The translations under genes and the position numbers were made by a program. The notes beneath the pieces were generated by a model. It did no database searches. It worked only from the letters and a program-made list of their open reading frames with translations, and was not told where the DNA came from. A DNA stretch of 64,000 bases, taken from positions 1 through 64,000 of the forward strand of contig JADBKP010000009.1 in the NCBI GenBank assembly GCA_014896315.1, in the 5' to 3' direction. Positions 36,039 through 46,236 of the stretch are shown one piece after another (position 1 is the stretch's first letter; each line of letters begins with the position of its first letter). The DNA comes from Limnochordales bacterium (GTDB lineage Bacteria > Bacillota > Limnochordia > Limnochordales > DUMU01).

Positions 36039-38708
36039 ATGTACAACGCGGGATCCGGGGGGGTGCGGTCGGTAATATCCGGGATCGTGCTCCTCGCCGC
36101 CGGCCTGTTTGGCATGGTAAGTCTGTCCTCCGACAACAGCGGGGCCCTTGGACGTTCGCTGAGTGGCTGGTTGGTCTGGGGGCTGGGAAGGGCGGCGTGG
36201 CTGGTACCGCTACTTTTGATCGCCGCGGCGATCCGCGCTTTCCGGCCTTCTTTCCTTCGGCGGTGGGGGCTGGCCCAGTTCGCCGGTATCAGCCTTGCCA
36301 TCATCAGCGGTCTGGCCATAGCCCATCTCTTGCTGGTCGCACCTGCGCCTGGGACGACCCGCCCGCTTCTGCCACCACTCTCCTACCATCCAGGGGAGCC
36401 TGCCGTGGCCGTCGCCAAACCGCTTGCTTCCGGTACCGGGGCTGCGGGTGCCTTGCTTGCGTGGCTGGTACAGCTGGCGGTGGGAAGGGCTGGCGCCTGG
36501 ATTCTGTTGCCGGCCGTCTTCCTGGTAGGAGTATTCCTCCTGGTTGAACCGTATGAGTCCCGGCTCAAGGTGGCAAAACGCTGGCTGGGAGGAGCGGTTC
36601 GAGGGATCGGGCGACTGGGGAGGGCCCTGTGGGGTCTGATACTGGCCTGCATCAAGTATGTGCAGGACGGCGTGGCAAGATGGCAAGACCGGCGTGAGGA
36701 GAACAGGGCCTGGAAGAACGTGAGCGCGGTCAAACGTACACAGAAAGCAAAGCCCGCGCGCCACGAGCAGGAAAGCCCAGCGAGAGAAGAGGACGAGGAT
36801 ACCCTTGAGATTGTTCTTCCTGGAACTCCGGCGGATGGCCCGGCGGCACGCGGGGGCGGGCTGCCCTTGCAGCGCCCCCTTTTTCCGCCTCCTTTAGGCG
36901 GTGGACAGGTCGGCCCGGCCGGCAGGGCTGCGCCTGCCGCGCAGGCCGGTGATGCGACAGGGGGGAACGGCGCACCCGGGCCGGAGCTGGAAAGTACAGG
37001 GGTGGCGAAACGGAGCCGCCACGGGATTCCCCAGATGCGGAGCTTCCAGTTGCCGCCTCCGGCGTTGTTGACCCGGCCGGCCCGGAGCAACCGGGGGCGC
37101 AGAGAGGTGCCCCTCGATCAGTCCGATCTGCTGGTAGAGACATTTCGCAACTTTGGCATTCAGGCGAGCGTGGTGGCGGTTCACCGGGGGCCGACCGTAA
37201 CCCGCTATGAGTTGCAGCCGGCTCCCGGGGTGAAGGTGAGCAGGATTGTCGGCCTGGCCGACGACATTGCGCTGGCCCTTGCCGCGCCCGGCGTAAGGAT
37301 TGAGGCGCCCATACCCGGCAAGCGGGCGGTAGGGATTGAAGTTCCCAACCCGGAGCCGGAAACGGTCTACTTCCGGGATGTAATCGAGAGCGAGGCTTTT
37401 CAGAAGAGTCCTTCGCCCCTTACACTGGCGATCGGGAAAGACCTGGGCGGCGAGCCGGTGGTGGCCGATCTGCGGAAGATGATCCACCTCCTGATAGCCG
37501 GTGCTACCGGTTCGGGCAAGAGCGTCTGCCTCAACTCGCTGATAGCCAGTATCCTCTGCAAGGCGACTCCGGCTGAGGTCCGGTTCCTCATGGTCGATCC
37601 CAAGCGCGTGGAGCTCAGCACCTACGATGGGATTCCCCACCTGATAACCCCGGTGGTTACCGATCCCAAACAGGCAGCGGTGGCGCTACGCTGGGCGGTG
37701 CGGGAGATGGAGGAGCGCTACGAGCTGTTCGCCCTGGCCGGGGTCCGGAATATAGAAGGGTTTAACGAAGCGCTCGCCCGGGGGCAGTTGCGTCTGGCTC
37801 ACAGCGAGACGCATGGACCGGATGGGCGAGCCGGGGGGATGGGGACGGAGGGAGCATTTGACGCTGCGGCAACGGCTGGTGAGGGCGGTGCAACCGGCCC
37901 TGGGGGAGCAGGGGCGGGAGCCAACCAGGCTGCGGGCCAGACTGTTGTGCCCGCGCCGGTCTTTCCCGACAAGAAGCCGCACAGCCACCGCCATGGGGAA
38001 GGTGGAGATGAGAGGCCACAACCGACCTTTCCGCAAGCTCCGCTTCCCTACCTTGTCATTATCATCGATGAGCTGGCCGACCTGATGCTGGTGGCGGCGG
38101 CAGAGGTGGAGGATGCCATCTGGCGGTTGGCACAGATGGCTAGGGCGGCGGGGATATACCTGATCATAGCCACTCAGCGGCCGTCGGTCGATGTCATCAC
38201 CGGGGTTATCAAAGCAAATATTCCCTCCCGCATTGCCTTCGCCGTCTCCTCGCAGACGGATTCCCGGGTAATCCTGGACCAGGCAGGTGCTGAGCGTTTG
38301 CTCGGCCGGGGCGACATGCTCTTTTTCCCCGTCGGCGCGAGCAAGCCGCTGCGGGCTCAGGGGGCGCTTATCTTTGATCGTGACGTGGAACGGCTGGTAG
38401 AGTTCTGGAAGCGGCAGGGCGAGCCCGAGTACGAGGTGGATGTCACCGTGCCGCCGGCTGAGGAGGAGAGGATGCCGGAGGAACCGGATGATCCCCTCTT
38501 TGACGAGGCCGTACGCCTGGTGGTGGAGATGGGACAGGCCTCCATCTCCTTGCTCCAGCGACGTTTCCGCATTGGCTACAGCCGGGCGGCCCGCCTTGTC
38601 GATATGATGGAACAGAAGGGCATCATTGGACCGGCCCAGGGGAGCAAACCGAGAGAGATTCTCATCGGTCAACGCCTGGGCCGGACCGGGGAGAGTAAAC
38701 GCTCGTGA
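36039..38708 (+). CDS. DNA translocase SpoIIIE/FtsK with insertion
   Basis: Hexameric DNA pump for chromosome segregation at septa. The 889-residue protein has four N-terminal membrane spans (up to about residue 165), a Pro/Gly-rich linker (about 210-350), the alpha domain, Walker [10 protein letters not shown] near 488, Walker [11 protein letters not shown] near 675, and a C-terminal winged-helix gamma domain ([23 protein letters not shown]). Between Walker A and Walker B an insertion of about 90 residues, rich in Gly, Ala and His, interrupts the motor domain (nt about 37770-38040). ATG 36039 has a strong GAGGTGGGGGGA; a GTG 9 bp upstream is possible. Confidence 0.94.
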   Translation: MYNAGSGGVRSVISGIVLLAAGLFGMVSLSSDNSGALGRSLSGWLVWGLGRAAWLVPLLLIAAAIRAFRPSFLRRWGLAQFAGISLAIISGLAIAHLLLVAPAPGTTRPLLPPLSYHPGEPAVAVAKPLASGTGAAGALLAWLVQLAVGRAGAWILLPAVFLVGVFLLVEPYESRLKVAKRWLGGAVRGIGRLGRALWGLILACIKYVQDGVARWQDRREENRAWKNVSAVKRTQKAKPARHEQESPAREEDEDTLEIVLPGTPADGPAARGGGLPLQRPLFPPPLGGGQVGPAGRAAPAAQAGDATGGNGAPGPELESTGVAKRSRHGIPQMRSFQLPPPALLTRPARSNRGRREVPLDQSDLLVETFRNFGIQASVVAVHRGPTVTRYELQPAPGVKVSRIVGLADDIALALAAPGVRIEAPIPGKRAVGIEVPNPEPETVYFRDVIESEAFQKSPSPLTLAIGKDLGGEPVVADLRKMIHLLIAGATGSGKSVCLNSLIASILCKATPAEVRFLMVDPKRVELSTYDGIPHLITPVVTDPKQAAVALRWAVREMEERYELFALAGVRNIEGFNEALARGQLRLAHSETHGPDGRAGGMGTEGAFDAAATAGEGGATGPGGAGAGANQAAGQTVVPAPVFPDKKPHSHRHGEGGDERPQPTFPQAPLPYLVIIIDELADLMLVAAAEVEDAIWRLAQMARAAGIYLIIATQRPSVDVITGVIKANIPSRIAFAVSSQTDSRVILDQAGAERLLGRGDMLFFPVGASKPLRAQGALIFDRDVERLVEFWKRQGEPEYEVDVTVPPAEEERMPEEPDDPLFDEAVRLVVEMGQASISLLQRRFRIGYSRAARLVDMMEQKGIIGPAQGSKPREILIGQRLGRTGESKRS

Positions 38709-39076
38709 GAGGTACCGGGCAAAGGTTGCGGGAGGCTAGGCAGCGGCAGGGTATTTCCCTGGCGGAGGTTGAGCAGGCGACTCACATCAGCCGACAGTAC
38801 CTTGAGGCGCTGGAAAGGGAGGATTGGCAGGCCTGCCCCGGGGAGTTCTATGCTCGTGCGTTCTTGCGCACCTATGCGTCATATCTCGGACTCGATCCGG
38901 CCGAGTTGCTACCTGCCCGGGGAGCGGCGGAGTGGGAGAAGGAATCTGCCGCCACCCGCTGCCCCGGCCGGGGCAGGAGGCGGGTCCGCATCAACGTGCT
39001 CCGGCTGGTAATCGTTCTGCTTCTCCTGTTGCTCGTACCGGGGCTGTTGCTGTTCTGGTTGCTCAGTGGGCGCTGA
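38705..39076 (+). CDS. RodZ-like HTH membrane protein
   Basis: A 123-residue protein: an N-terminal XRE-type helix-turn-helix ([31 protein letters not shown]) and a single C-terminal transmembrane helix (about 97-119). This is the cytoplasmic and membrane part of RodZ, the MreB-binding shape protein, without the usual extracellular DUF4115 domain. GTG overlaps the translocase stop (GTGA), indicating coupling. Confidence 0.82.
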   Translation: MRGTGQRLREARQRQGISLAEVEQATHISRQYLEALEREDWQACPGEFYARAFLRTYASYLGLDPAELLPARGAAEWEKESAATRCPGRGRRRVRINVLRLVIVLLLLLLVPGLLLFWLLSGR

Positions 39077-39111
39077 TGACGCCGATTTTCTCAAGGTCGA
39101 GGACGGTTAAG

Positions 39112-40020
39112 ATGCTGGAGATGAGAGACTCATTGATCCATGCTATGGTGGCTGATGGCCGGCTGATGGCGGTCGCCGCCAGTACCCGGGAGACGGTGGA
39201 AGAAGCAAAAAGAAGGCATGACACCTGGCCTACCGCCACGGCCGCGCTGGGCCGCACGCTAACCGGCGCGGTGCTGCTCGCCGCAGTGCTCAAGTCCCCC
39301 GGCCAGCGCGTGATGCTGCAGGTGGCGGGCGACGGTCCTCTTGGTTTGGTGGTAGCGGAAGCCACGATAGCGGCCGCCGGGGTGCTGGCACGCGGATATG
39401 TCCAGAACCCGCACACTGATCCGCTCCGGACGCGCCGGGGCAAGCTGGATGTGGCCGCAGCAGTGGGTCGGGGGACACTCTGGGTGATCAAGGACCTGGG
39501 ATTGCGGGAACCATACCGCGGCAGCGTTCCTCTGGTCTCCGGCGAGATTGCGGAAGACCTAGCCTATTACCTCGTCCGCTCCGAACAGACGCCGTCTCTT
39601 GTTGCCCTGGGTGTGCTTGTCGAGCCGGATGGAGGCGTGCGGGCTGCGGGGGGAATCATGGTGCAGGTCCTGCCCGGTGCCGATGAGGCGACCATAAATG
39701 AACTGGAGCAAAGGGCTCGTAATATGCCGCCTGTCTCCAGCCAACTGGAGCACGGCCGGGGGCCTGAGGAGATTCTCCACGGCTTGCTCGGCGACTTCGG
39801 GGTGCAGGTGTTAGCCTCCCGTTCCGTTGGCTTCAGCTGCAGCTGCAGCCGGGAGCGGCTTGCTGATGCCTTGCGTGCCCTGGGGACCGAGACCCTTGCC
39901 GAGCTCGAGCGGGAAGACGGGCAGGCCGAGGTCGTCTGCCGTTTCTGTGGTGAGAAGTACCTTTTCAGCCGCGAGGATCTCATGCGCCTGATGGCCTATC
40001 GGGGCGAGAAGCCCGAGTAG
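39112..40020 (+). CDS. hslO: Redox-regulated chaperone Hsp33
   Basis: Hsp33 is a holdase activated by oxidation. The 302-residue protein has the family N-terminus (MRDSLIHAMVADGRLMAVAA), the substrate-binding core, and the C-terminal zinc switch: CSC near 246 and CRFC near 281, i.e. CxC plus CxxC, all four cysteines present. ATG 39112 is used with GAGGA at 8 nt; ATG 39121 is an alternative. Confidence 0.95.
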   Translation: MLEMRDSLIHAMVADGRLMAVAASTRETVEEAKRRHDTWPTATAALGRTLTGAVLLAAVLKSPGQRVMLQVAGDGPLGLVVAEATIAAAGVLARGYVQNPHTDPLRTRRGKLDVAAAVGRGTLWVIKDLGLREPYRGSVPLVSGEIAEDLAYYLVRSEQTPSLVALGVLVEPDGGVRAAGGIMVQVLPGADEATINELEQRARNMPPVSSQLEHGRGPEEILHGLLGDFGVQVLASRSVGFSCSCSRERLADALRALGTETLAELEREDGQAEVVCRFCGEKYLFSREDLMRLMAYRGEKPE

Positions 40021-40086
40021 CGGGACTGCCCGGTCTAAGCCGGTCCCCTTCGGCATATCCGTGATGCTGAAGGGAGGCGGTCCACT

Positions 40087-40908
40087 TTGGTCAAGTCCAT
40101 TGACAGGGAGACACGAGGGCCGGGCATTCTTTTCGTCGTAGTCGTGCTTCTCATTGTTGGCGTGGTGGCAGCTCGCTTGCTGGGATGGAATCCGCTGGGC
40201 GGTCAAGGCCAGGAGGGCAACCTGCCGCAGATCGGCGATCTGGGCGGCGCAGTTGGCGGTTCGGACACCGGTACGGGCGGCGACACAGGCGGTTCGCTGC
40301 CGGCTGCCGTGCCGACGGTGATCATCTACCATACGTATGCGAGCCAGAACTACTCGCCGAACGAGGCTTACACCACTCAGGGGCGTCCCGGTGAGATAGT
40401 GGAAGTAGGGGCGGAACTGGCACGCCAGCTGGAGGCCAGGGGTATAAGGGCCATACACCTGCAAAACGTAAATGATTGGCCGTCCCACGCGGAGGCCTAT
40501 AAGGTAGCTGCTTCCGTGGTGGAACAGAAGATTCGTGCGACCCCGAACGTGGTGGCCGTGATCGATGTTCACCGGGATGGACTATCCGGCAAGCCGGATG
40601 GCTATACCACGGGGCTCATAAACAACGAGTCGGCGGCCAAAATTTTACTGGTAGTGGGAGACCTGGATAATCCCGAGCTCGATAGCAATGTGGCCTTCGC
40701 CGAGCAGGTCCGGGCCGGCCTCAACCGCATGTATCCGGACCTGTCGCGGGGAATCAAAATCCAGCCGATCAACCGAAACGGGCACCTGCATCCGCAGCAT
40801 CTGACGGCGGTGATCGGTGACTATACAGATAACAACCTCGAGGAGGCCAAACGGGGGGCGGCGGCCCTGGCGGCGGTGCTGGCCGAGGCTTTGCGTGGCC
40901 AGGCCTGA
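40087..40908 (+). CDS. spoIIP: Stage II sporulation protein P, variant active site
   Basis: SpoIIP is the peptidoglycan amidase/endopeptidase that works with SpoIID during septal thinning and engulfment. The 273-residue protein has a membrane anchor (about 14-33), a Gly/Thr-rich linker, and the SpoIIP domain from residue 75. VIDVHRDG is conserved. The first motif, normally YHTHxxES, reads YHTYASQN: His82 is kept, but the second His is Tyr84 and the Glu is Gln87. The protein is also shorter than Bacillus SpoIIP (about 400). TTG start behind GGGAGGCGG. Confidence 0.87.
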   Translation: MVKSIDRETRGPGILFVVVVLLIVGVVAARLLGWNPLGGQGQEGNLPQIGDLGGAVGGSDTGTGGDTGGSLPAAVPTVIIYHTYASQNYSPNEAYTTQGRPGEIVEVGAELARQLEARGIRAIHLQNVNDWPSHAEAYKVAASVVEQKIRATPNVVAVIDVHRDGLSGKPDGYTTGLINNESAAKILLVVGDLDNPELDSNVAFAEQVRAGLNRMYPDLSRGIKIQPINRNGHLHPQHLTAVIGDYTDNNLEEAKRGAAALAAVLAEALRGQA

Positions 40909-41075
40909 GAAGTGTCAGGAGTTGAGCGCCCGGCCGGTATCCGGGGCATCCCTGCCACCTGCAGGCGGCGGCAGGACAATCGAGAGGGAGAGAGAATTTT
41001 GCATGGTTGTTTAATATGCCAGGCAGGCGGCGGATGCCCCTGTTTGTTGCTGCAAGGGCGAAAGGGGCGCATGGC

Positions 41076-42545
41076 ATGAGCCACGTCCATTTCATCGGTA
41101 TCGGCGGGGTCGGGATGAGCGCTCTGGCCCGTATCCTGCTCGCCAGAGGGGAGCGGGTCTCGGGATCGGATCTGCATCCGTCAAGGATAACGGAAGAGTT
41201 AGCAGAGCTGGGGGCGACAATCTACATCGGGCACCGAGCCGAACAGGTGAAAGGTGCCGACGAAGTGGTCGTCTCTGCTGCCATCCCTGGAGATAATCCC
41301 GAGCTCCGCGAGGCGCGGGCCCGGGGCATCCCGGTGCTGCACCGCGCAGAACTCCTGGCTCGCCTGCTCAATTCCGGACTCTCGGTGGCGGTTTCCGGAG
41401 CCCATGGCAAGACGACGGTCACCTCCATGGTGACGGTGGCGCTGCAGGCCGCCGGCTGCAGAGTGCAACCGGTGATCGGCGGCACCATCAGGCCGCCGAC
41501 GACAAACGGGAACGGGCAGGTGGTGGCGCCGGCAGAAGCGGCGGCGCATGCAGTTCTCGATGTCACCGACGCCCTATCGCCCAACGGTTACTCCGGGGGT
41601 TATCGCAGAGAAGAGTGGGTCGTCGCTGAGGCGGACGAGAGCGATGCTTCTTTTCTTTACTATCACCCGATGGTGGCAGTTGTAACCAACATAGAGCCCG
41701 ACCACCTCGAGAACTACGGGGGGTCGTTCGCCCGGCTGGTCGATGCTTTTCGCCGCTTTCTCTCCCAGGTGCGGCCGGAAGGCATTGGGGTTGTCGGGGT
41801 GGATTCCCCGGTCTTGCGAGAACTGGTGGAGGGGTGGCCGCGGCCGCTGATCCGGTACGGTTTGAGCGAAGAGGGACGGCCGGAGTGGACTGCCGATCAG
41901 ATCGAGCTGGGGGAGAGAGGCAGTCGCGCCCGGGTCTGGCACAGGGGGGAGGTTGTCGGGGAGCTGCGCCTGTCCGTCCCGGGACGTCACAATATCGTCA
42001 ACGCGCTGGCTGCCCTCGCCGTGGCCGAATGGGCAGGGGCTCGTCTGGAACCGGTCTTCGCGGCTCTGGAAATCTTTGCTGGCGCCCACCGCCGTTTTGA
42101 ACTGGTCGGAGAGGTGGACGGCGTCCGGGTCGTGGATGACTACGCACACCATCCCAGCGAGATCAAGGCGACCATCGCTGCCGCCCGTTCACTGCGGCCC
42201 GGGCGGCTTTGGGCAGTCTTCCAGCCGCACAGGTTCGCCCGCACCTACTACCTGCTCCATGAGTTTCCGCCGGCCTTCGCCGATGCCGACGAGATAGTCA
42301 TCACGGAAGTCTACTCCCCGCCACCCGAGAAGCCTTTGCCTAATGTGAGTGGCGAGAGATTGGCAGCCGAAGTGGAGCGGGTGTTGCAGCGTCCCGTTCA
42401 CTACGTGGCTACGTTGCCGGAACTGGTGGAGTTCGTTCTTTCTCGCGTGCGTCCCGGCGACCTGGTGCTCTGTATGGGTGCCGGCGACATAACGCAGGCC
42501 GCCCGGGAGATCGGCCGCAGGCTCGTGGAGGGTGCCCGCAAGTGA
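41076..42545 (+). CDS. murC: UDP-MurNAc-alanine ligase MurC
   Basis: MurC adds L-Ala to UDP-MurNAc. The 489-residue protein opens HFIGIGGVGMSALARIL, with P-loop SGAHGKTTVTSM, the VAEADESDASFL block, NIEPDHLENY and DDYAHHPSEIKAT. A roughly 30-residue insertion (PPTTNGNGQVVAPAEA onward) precedes VAEADESD. ATG 41076 fits the family start; an upstream TTG at 41007 would add 23 poorly conserved residues. It is separated by 10 kb from the main mur cluster, and its GTGA overlap with the helicase gene suggests coupling. Confidence 0.94.
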   Translation: MSHVHFIGIGGVGMSALARILLARGERVSGSDLHPSRITEELAELGATIYIGHRAEQVKGADEVVVSAAIPGDNPELREARARGIPVLHRAELLARLLNSGLSVAVSGAHGKTTVTSMVTVALQAAGCRVQPVIGGTIRPPTTNGNGQVVAPAEAAAHAVLDVTDALSPNGYSGGYRREEWVVAEADESDASFLYYHPMVAVVTNIEPDHLENYGGSFARLVDAFRRFLSQVRPEGIGVVGVDSPVLRELVEGWPRPLIRYGLSEEGRPEWTADQIELGERGSRARVWHRGEVVGELRLSVPGRHNIVNALAALAVAEWAGARLEPVFAALEIFAGAHRRFELVGEVDGVRVVDDYAHHPSEIKATIAAARSLRPGRLWAVFQPHRFARTYYLLHEFPPAFADADEIVITEVYSPPPEKPLPNVSGERLAAEVERVLQRPVHYVATLPELVEFVLSRVRPGDLVLCMGAGDITQAAREIGRRLVEGARK

Positions 42546-45157
42546 ATGTGGAGAGCTTTCTTGGGCATCTGACCAGCGACGCCAACTATCGAGGTCAGAT
42601 CTGTCACCGGCGGGAGTTGCCGGCCCGTCCGGCCCGCTTTGCTGATCCCGCCCGTCCGCTGCCCGAGCCGTTGCAGAAGGGGCTGGCCGCCCTCGGGATC
42701 AGCCGGCTCTATCTCCACCAGGCGAAGGTGCTGGACCTGGCCCGGGAGGGCAAAGACGTGGTAGTGGTGACCGGGACGGCCAGCGGTAAGAGCCTTTGCT
42801 ACAACCTGCCCATTCTCGAAGATCTGCTAGCCCATCCCGATCACCGGGCTCTTTACCTTTTTCCCACCAAGGCTCTGGCGCAGGATCAGTTGCGGGCGCT
42901 CGAGACACTGACGCAGGCGGCCGGGCTGGAGGTGAGCGCCGGTACTTACGATGGCGATACCCCGCCCCACACGCGGCGAAAGCTCCGGGCGGGTGGCCAG
43001 CTCATTCTCACCAACCCCGACATGCTGCATGCCGGCATCCTCACCAACCATGGCGGTTGGGCCCACTTCTTCAGCCGGCTGCGCTGGGTGGTAGTGGACG
43101 AAGTTCACACCTACCGTGGCGTGTTTGGGTCGAATGTAGCTTTGCTGATGCGGCGCCTTTTGCGAGTGGCCGGCCTTTACGGGGGCAGGCCGCAGTTTCT
43201 GGCGGCATCGGCCACGGTGCGTAACCCGGGTGAACTGGCGGAAAAGCTTTTCGGCCGCCCGGTGGAGGTCGTGGACGAGGATGGAGCCCCTCGTGGACCG
43301 CGGACGTTCATCTTCTGGAATCCCCCGGTGGTCGACCGCGGGGAAATCCGCCGCAGCGCCACGCTGGAGGCCCGGGACCTCCTGGTCCGTCTGGTGGAAC
43401 AGGGGGTGAGCGCCATCGCCTTCAGCCGCACTCGAGGCGGTGCGGAGCTTCTTTACCGGTATACCCGGGAGGCGCTGGAGGCGATCTCGCCGCGGCTGGC
43501 GCGACTGGTACGGGCTTACCGGGCGGGATACCTGCCGGAGGAGAGGCGACGCATCGAACAGGAGCTCTTCAGCGGGCAACTGCGGGCGGTCTGTGCCACC
43601 AGCGCTCTGGAGCTCGGCATCGATGTGGGGGATCTGGACGCCAGCATCCTGGTAGGGTACCCGGGGTCGATCGCCAGCACCTGGCAGCAAGCAGGCAGGG
43701 CGGGACGCCGGGATGAACCGGCACTGGCCGTGCTGATCGCCCAGCCGGGGCCGATCGATCAGTATCTGGTTCACCATCCCGATTACTTCTTCGAACTCTC
43801 ACCGGAACACGCCGTCATCGATCCGGGCAATCCGTACATCGCCCTAAACCACCTGCGGGCAGCTCTGGCCGAGCTGCCGTTGCGCCCCTCAGAGCTTGCG
43901 ATCTTCGGCCGGTATGGTCCGGCGTTGCTGGAGTTGCTTGAGGAGCGAGGAGAGGCGATCCGGAGAGGAGGCCGAGCCTACTGGACGGGGCGGGGACAGC
44001 CGGCCACGCAGTTTGGCCTGCGTACTCTGGACGATGTGACCTATACCATCCTGCTTGTTGAGGACGGGCGTGAAGTGCAGGTTCTGGGAACTACCGATGA
44101 GGTCAACGCCTTCCTGCAGCTGCATCCGGAAGCGGTCTACCTGCACGGCGGCGAATGCTACTTCGTAGATGAACTGGATCTGAAAGAGAAGGTGGCTCGC
44201 GTCCACCGCGAGGATCTGGATTACTACACGCAGGCGATCGCCGAGAGGCGGGTGCAGATCGAGAAAGTCGAGGCGCACAAGAGTGGGGGGGCGGCCGATG
44301 CCGGGTTCGGCCCGGTGAGCGTGCTCTTCTTGCCCTACATGTTTAAGAAGATCCGCTTCTCGACCCGGGAGAATGTGGGCTACGGGCGGATCTCGCTCCC
44401 CTCCCGGACGCTGGAGACGGTGGGCCTATGGATTGAGCCATCGGCCACGGTGCGGGAGTCGGTAGAAAGGGCGGGGCGGAGTGCGGCCGGGGGGCTGCTT
44501 GGCCTGGCCAACGTACTGGCGGAAGTGGTACCGCTCTATGCCATGTGCGACCCGCAGGATATCGGCACCGCCATCGGCCCCGGCGAGAGCGGCAGGCCGG
44601 CGGTTTTCCTCTACGACCAGTACCCGGGGGGGCTTGGGTTCAGCGAGAGGGTTTTCCGACTCCTGCCCGAGGTGCTGGAAAGCTGCCTCGACCTGATCGA
44701 TAGCTGTGCCTGCGCCGACGGGTGTCCGTCGTGTGTGGGTGCGCCGCTACCCGGTCCGGCGGCGCTGGTGGGAGATACGGCCGGGCTTGTCCCCGACAAG
44801 CTGGCGGCCTTGTTGCTGCTCTCGCACCTGACAGGGCGCAGGCCGCGCATCCCCCTGCCGGCCATGAGCGAGGGTTGGCCCGGGGGACTGGGGGTGGGTG
44901 AGGCGGCCGCGACGGCGTTGCCGGGGTCGGATGAGGTGGCCGCGACGGAAACGGGGAGGCAAGCCGGAGTTGCCGCGGCAGGAATGACGGAGTCAAAGCC
45001 CGAGCCCTGGCCTCCGGTGGAGCATCCGCTCAGCCCCGCGCTAGAACAACGCCTGCGGCAGAAGCTGGAGAGCCTCGCGGAGGCGTCGGCGTACGAAGCG
45101 GCGAACCGCCCCCGCGGCCGCGGTCCGGCCGGTGGTACGCCGCCGCGGCAGGTGTAG
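42542..45157 (+). CDS. DEAD/DEAH-box helicase, YprA/MrfA-like
   Basis: An 871-residue SF2 helicase: Walker A GTASGKSLCYN, motif II DEVH, SATVRNPGEL (motif III), motif VI QAGRAGRR, then a long C-terminal DUF1998-type region with a cysteine cluster (CACADGCPSC) near residue 725. Family members (Bacillus MrfA/YprA) are 3'-5' helicases acting in nucleotide-excision repair of mitomycin damage. The last 130 residues are Gly/Ala/Pro-rich. GTG overlaps the murC stop. Confidence 0.9.
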   Translation: MNVESFLGHLTSDANYRGQICHRRELPARPARFADPARPLPEPLQKGLAALGISRLYLHQAKVLDLAREGKDVVVVTGTASGKSLCYNLPILEDLLAHPDHRALYLFPTKALAQDQLRALETLTQAAGLEVSAGTYDGDTPPHTRRKLRAGGQLILTNPDMLHAGILTNHGGWAHFFSRLRWVVVDEVHTYRGVFGSNVALLMRRLLRVAGLYGGRPQFLAASATVRNPGELAEKLFGRPVEVVDEDGAPRGPRTFIFWNPPVVDRGEIRRSATLEARDLLVRLVEQGVSAIAFSRTRGGAELLYRYTREALEAISPRLARLVRAYRAGYLPEERRRIEQELFSGQLRAVCATSALELGIDVGDLDASILVGYPGSIASTWQQAGRAGRRDEPALAVLIAQPGPIDQYLVHHPDYFFELSPEHAVIDPGNPYIALNHLRAALAELPLRPSELAIFGRYGPALLELLEERGEAIRRGGRAYWTGRGQPATQFGLRTLDDVTYTILLVEDGREVQVLGTTDEVNAFLQLHPEAVYLHGGECYFVDELDLKEKVARVHREDLDYYTQAIAERRVQIEKVEAHKSGGAADAGFGPVSVLFLPYMFKKIRFSTRENVGYGRISLPSRTLETVGLWIEPSATVRESVERAGRSAAGGLLGLANVLAEVVPLYAMCDPQDIGTAIGPGESGRPAVFLYDQYPGGLGFSERVFRLLPEVLESCLDLIDSCACADGCPSCVGAPLPGPAALVGDTAGLVPDKLAALLLLSHLTGRRPRIPLPAMSEGWPGGLGVGEAAATALPGSDEVAATETGRQAGVAAAGMTESKPEPWPPVEHPLSPALEQRLRQKLESLAEASAYEAANRPRGRGPAGGTPPRQV

Positions 45158-45192
45158 AATGAAACGTTGACCGGGGTACGCCGGGAGCCGGG

Positions 45193-46119
45193 GTGGATAT
45201 GGAAGGGGATCGGGGAAGCCAGCTTGCGGTCTTGGTCGTGAGCTACAACACGCGGGAGTTGCTGCGATCTTTTCTGCGCTCCGCCCTTGCCGCCGGGGAG
45301 GAGTTGATTCGGGTGAACTCCGGGGGCGCAGAACGGCGGCTGGTACCTCCTCTTAGGTTGCAGATTATCGTTGTCGACAACGCGTCCAGGGACGGGACGG
45401 TCGCCATGGTCGAGCGTGAGTTTCCTGCGGTATTGGTGATGGCCAATCGGGAGAATGTCGGGCCGGCCAGGGCCTTCAACCAGGCGTTACGCCTCGCCCT
45501 TGAGTCTCCCGAGAACGAGTTCCTCGTCTTGGCCAACAGTGACATCGAGATTCTGCCGTTTGCCCTCAGCCGCATGCTGGAGTTCCTCCTCTCGCATCCT
45601 GAGGCGGACGGCTGCTCAGCGGCGCTACTCAACCCCGACCTGACCCCCCAGGTTACGCGCACGTTTGTCTGGCGGTTGCTTCCCCGCCCGAGAAGCGCGG
45701 CCTACCGCTCCACGTTCCCGGGTACGACCTTTGCCATGTACCGCCGGCGCGCGTTCCAGCAGGTCGGCGGGTTCGACGAAGTCTACTACTTCTACAACGA
45801 AGACCTTGATTGGGCCACCCGCGCCTTTCGGGCCGGGCTTACGTTTTACCACCTTACTGATGCGAAAGTTGTTCACTACGGCGGTGCTGGCCGCAGCCAG
45901 AACCAACTCCGTATCAAAGAAGAGCTGCCGCGCGCCAACTACTACTATTTTCGCCGGCACTGGCCATGGCTTGCGCCTTTGGTCTTCCAGTACAATTGCT
46001 GGTCTCTCAAGCGCGAGGCTGGGCGGGGGACTCCGGGCGCGGCCGAAGCCCTGCGCCGGCTGGAAGAAGAGCACCATTCACCTTCGGCTCCGCGCATACC
46101 TGCCTTCACACAGGACTGA
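45193..46119 (+). CDS. Glycosyltransferase family 2 (WbbL-like)
   Basis: A 308-residue GT-A-fold glycosyltransferase. VVSYNTRELL starts the nucleotide-binding region, VDNASRDGT follows, ANSDIE near residue 115 is the DxD-like metal site, and GGFDEVYYFYNEDLDWATR near 193 carries the catalytic acid. It resembles rhamnosyl/galactofuranosyl transferases that build surface polysaccharide; donor and acceptor are unknown. It is soluble, with no membrane spans. GTG start 35 bp after the helicase gene. Confidence 0.87.
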   Translation: MDMEGDRGSQLAVLVVSYNTRELLRSFLRSALAAGEELIRVNSGGAERRLVPPLRLQIIVVDNASRDGTVAMVEREFPAVLVMANRENVGPARAFNQALRLALESPENEFLVLANSDIEILPFALSRMLEFLLSHPEADGCSAALLNPDLTPQVTRTFVWRLLPRPRSAAYRSTFPGTTFAMYRRRAFQQVGGFDEVYYFYNEDLDWATRAFRAGLTFYHLTDAKVVHYGGAGRSQNQLRIKEELPRANYYYFRRHWPWLAPLVFQYNCWSLKREAGRGTPGAAEALRRLEEEHHSPSAPRIPAFTQD

Positions 46120-46236
46120 CTCCCGCATCGCTTCACCTGGTTCAAGTGCATTAACCTGCACTGAAAAGGTCGCGTGGTAGACTGGCATTGGAGGCGCACT
46201 CAACCACTCAACCGCGTTTGCGTGAGGAGGCCGTGG

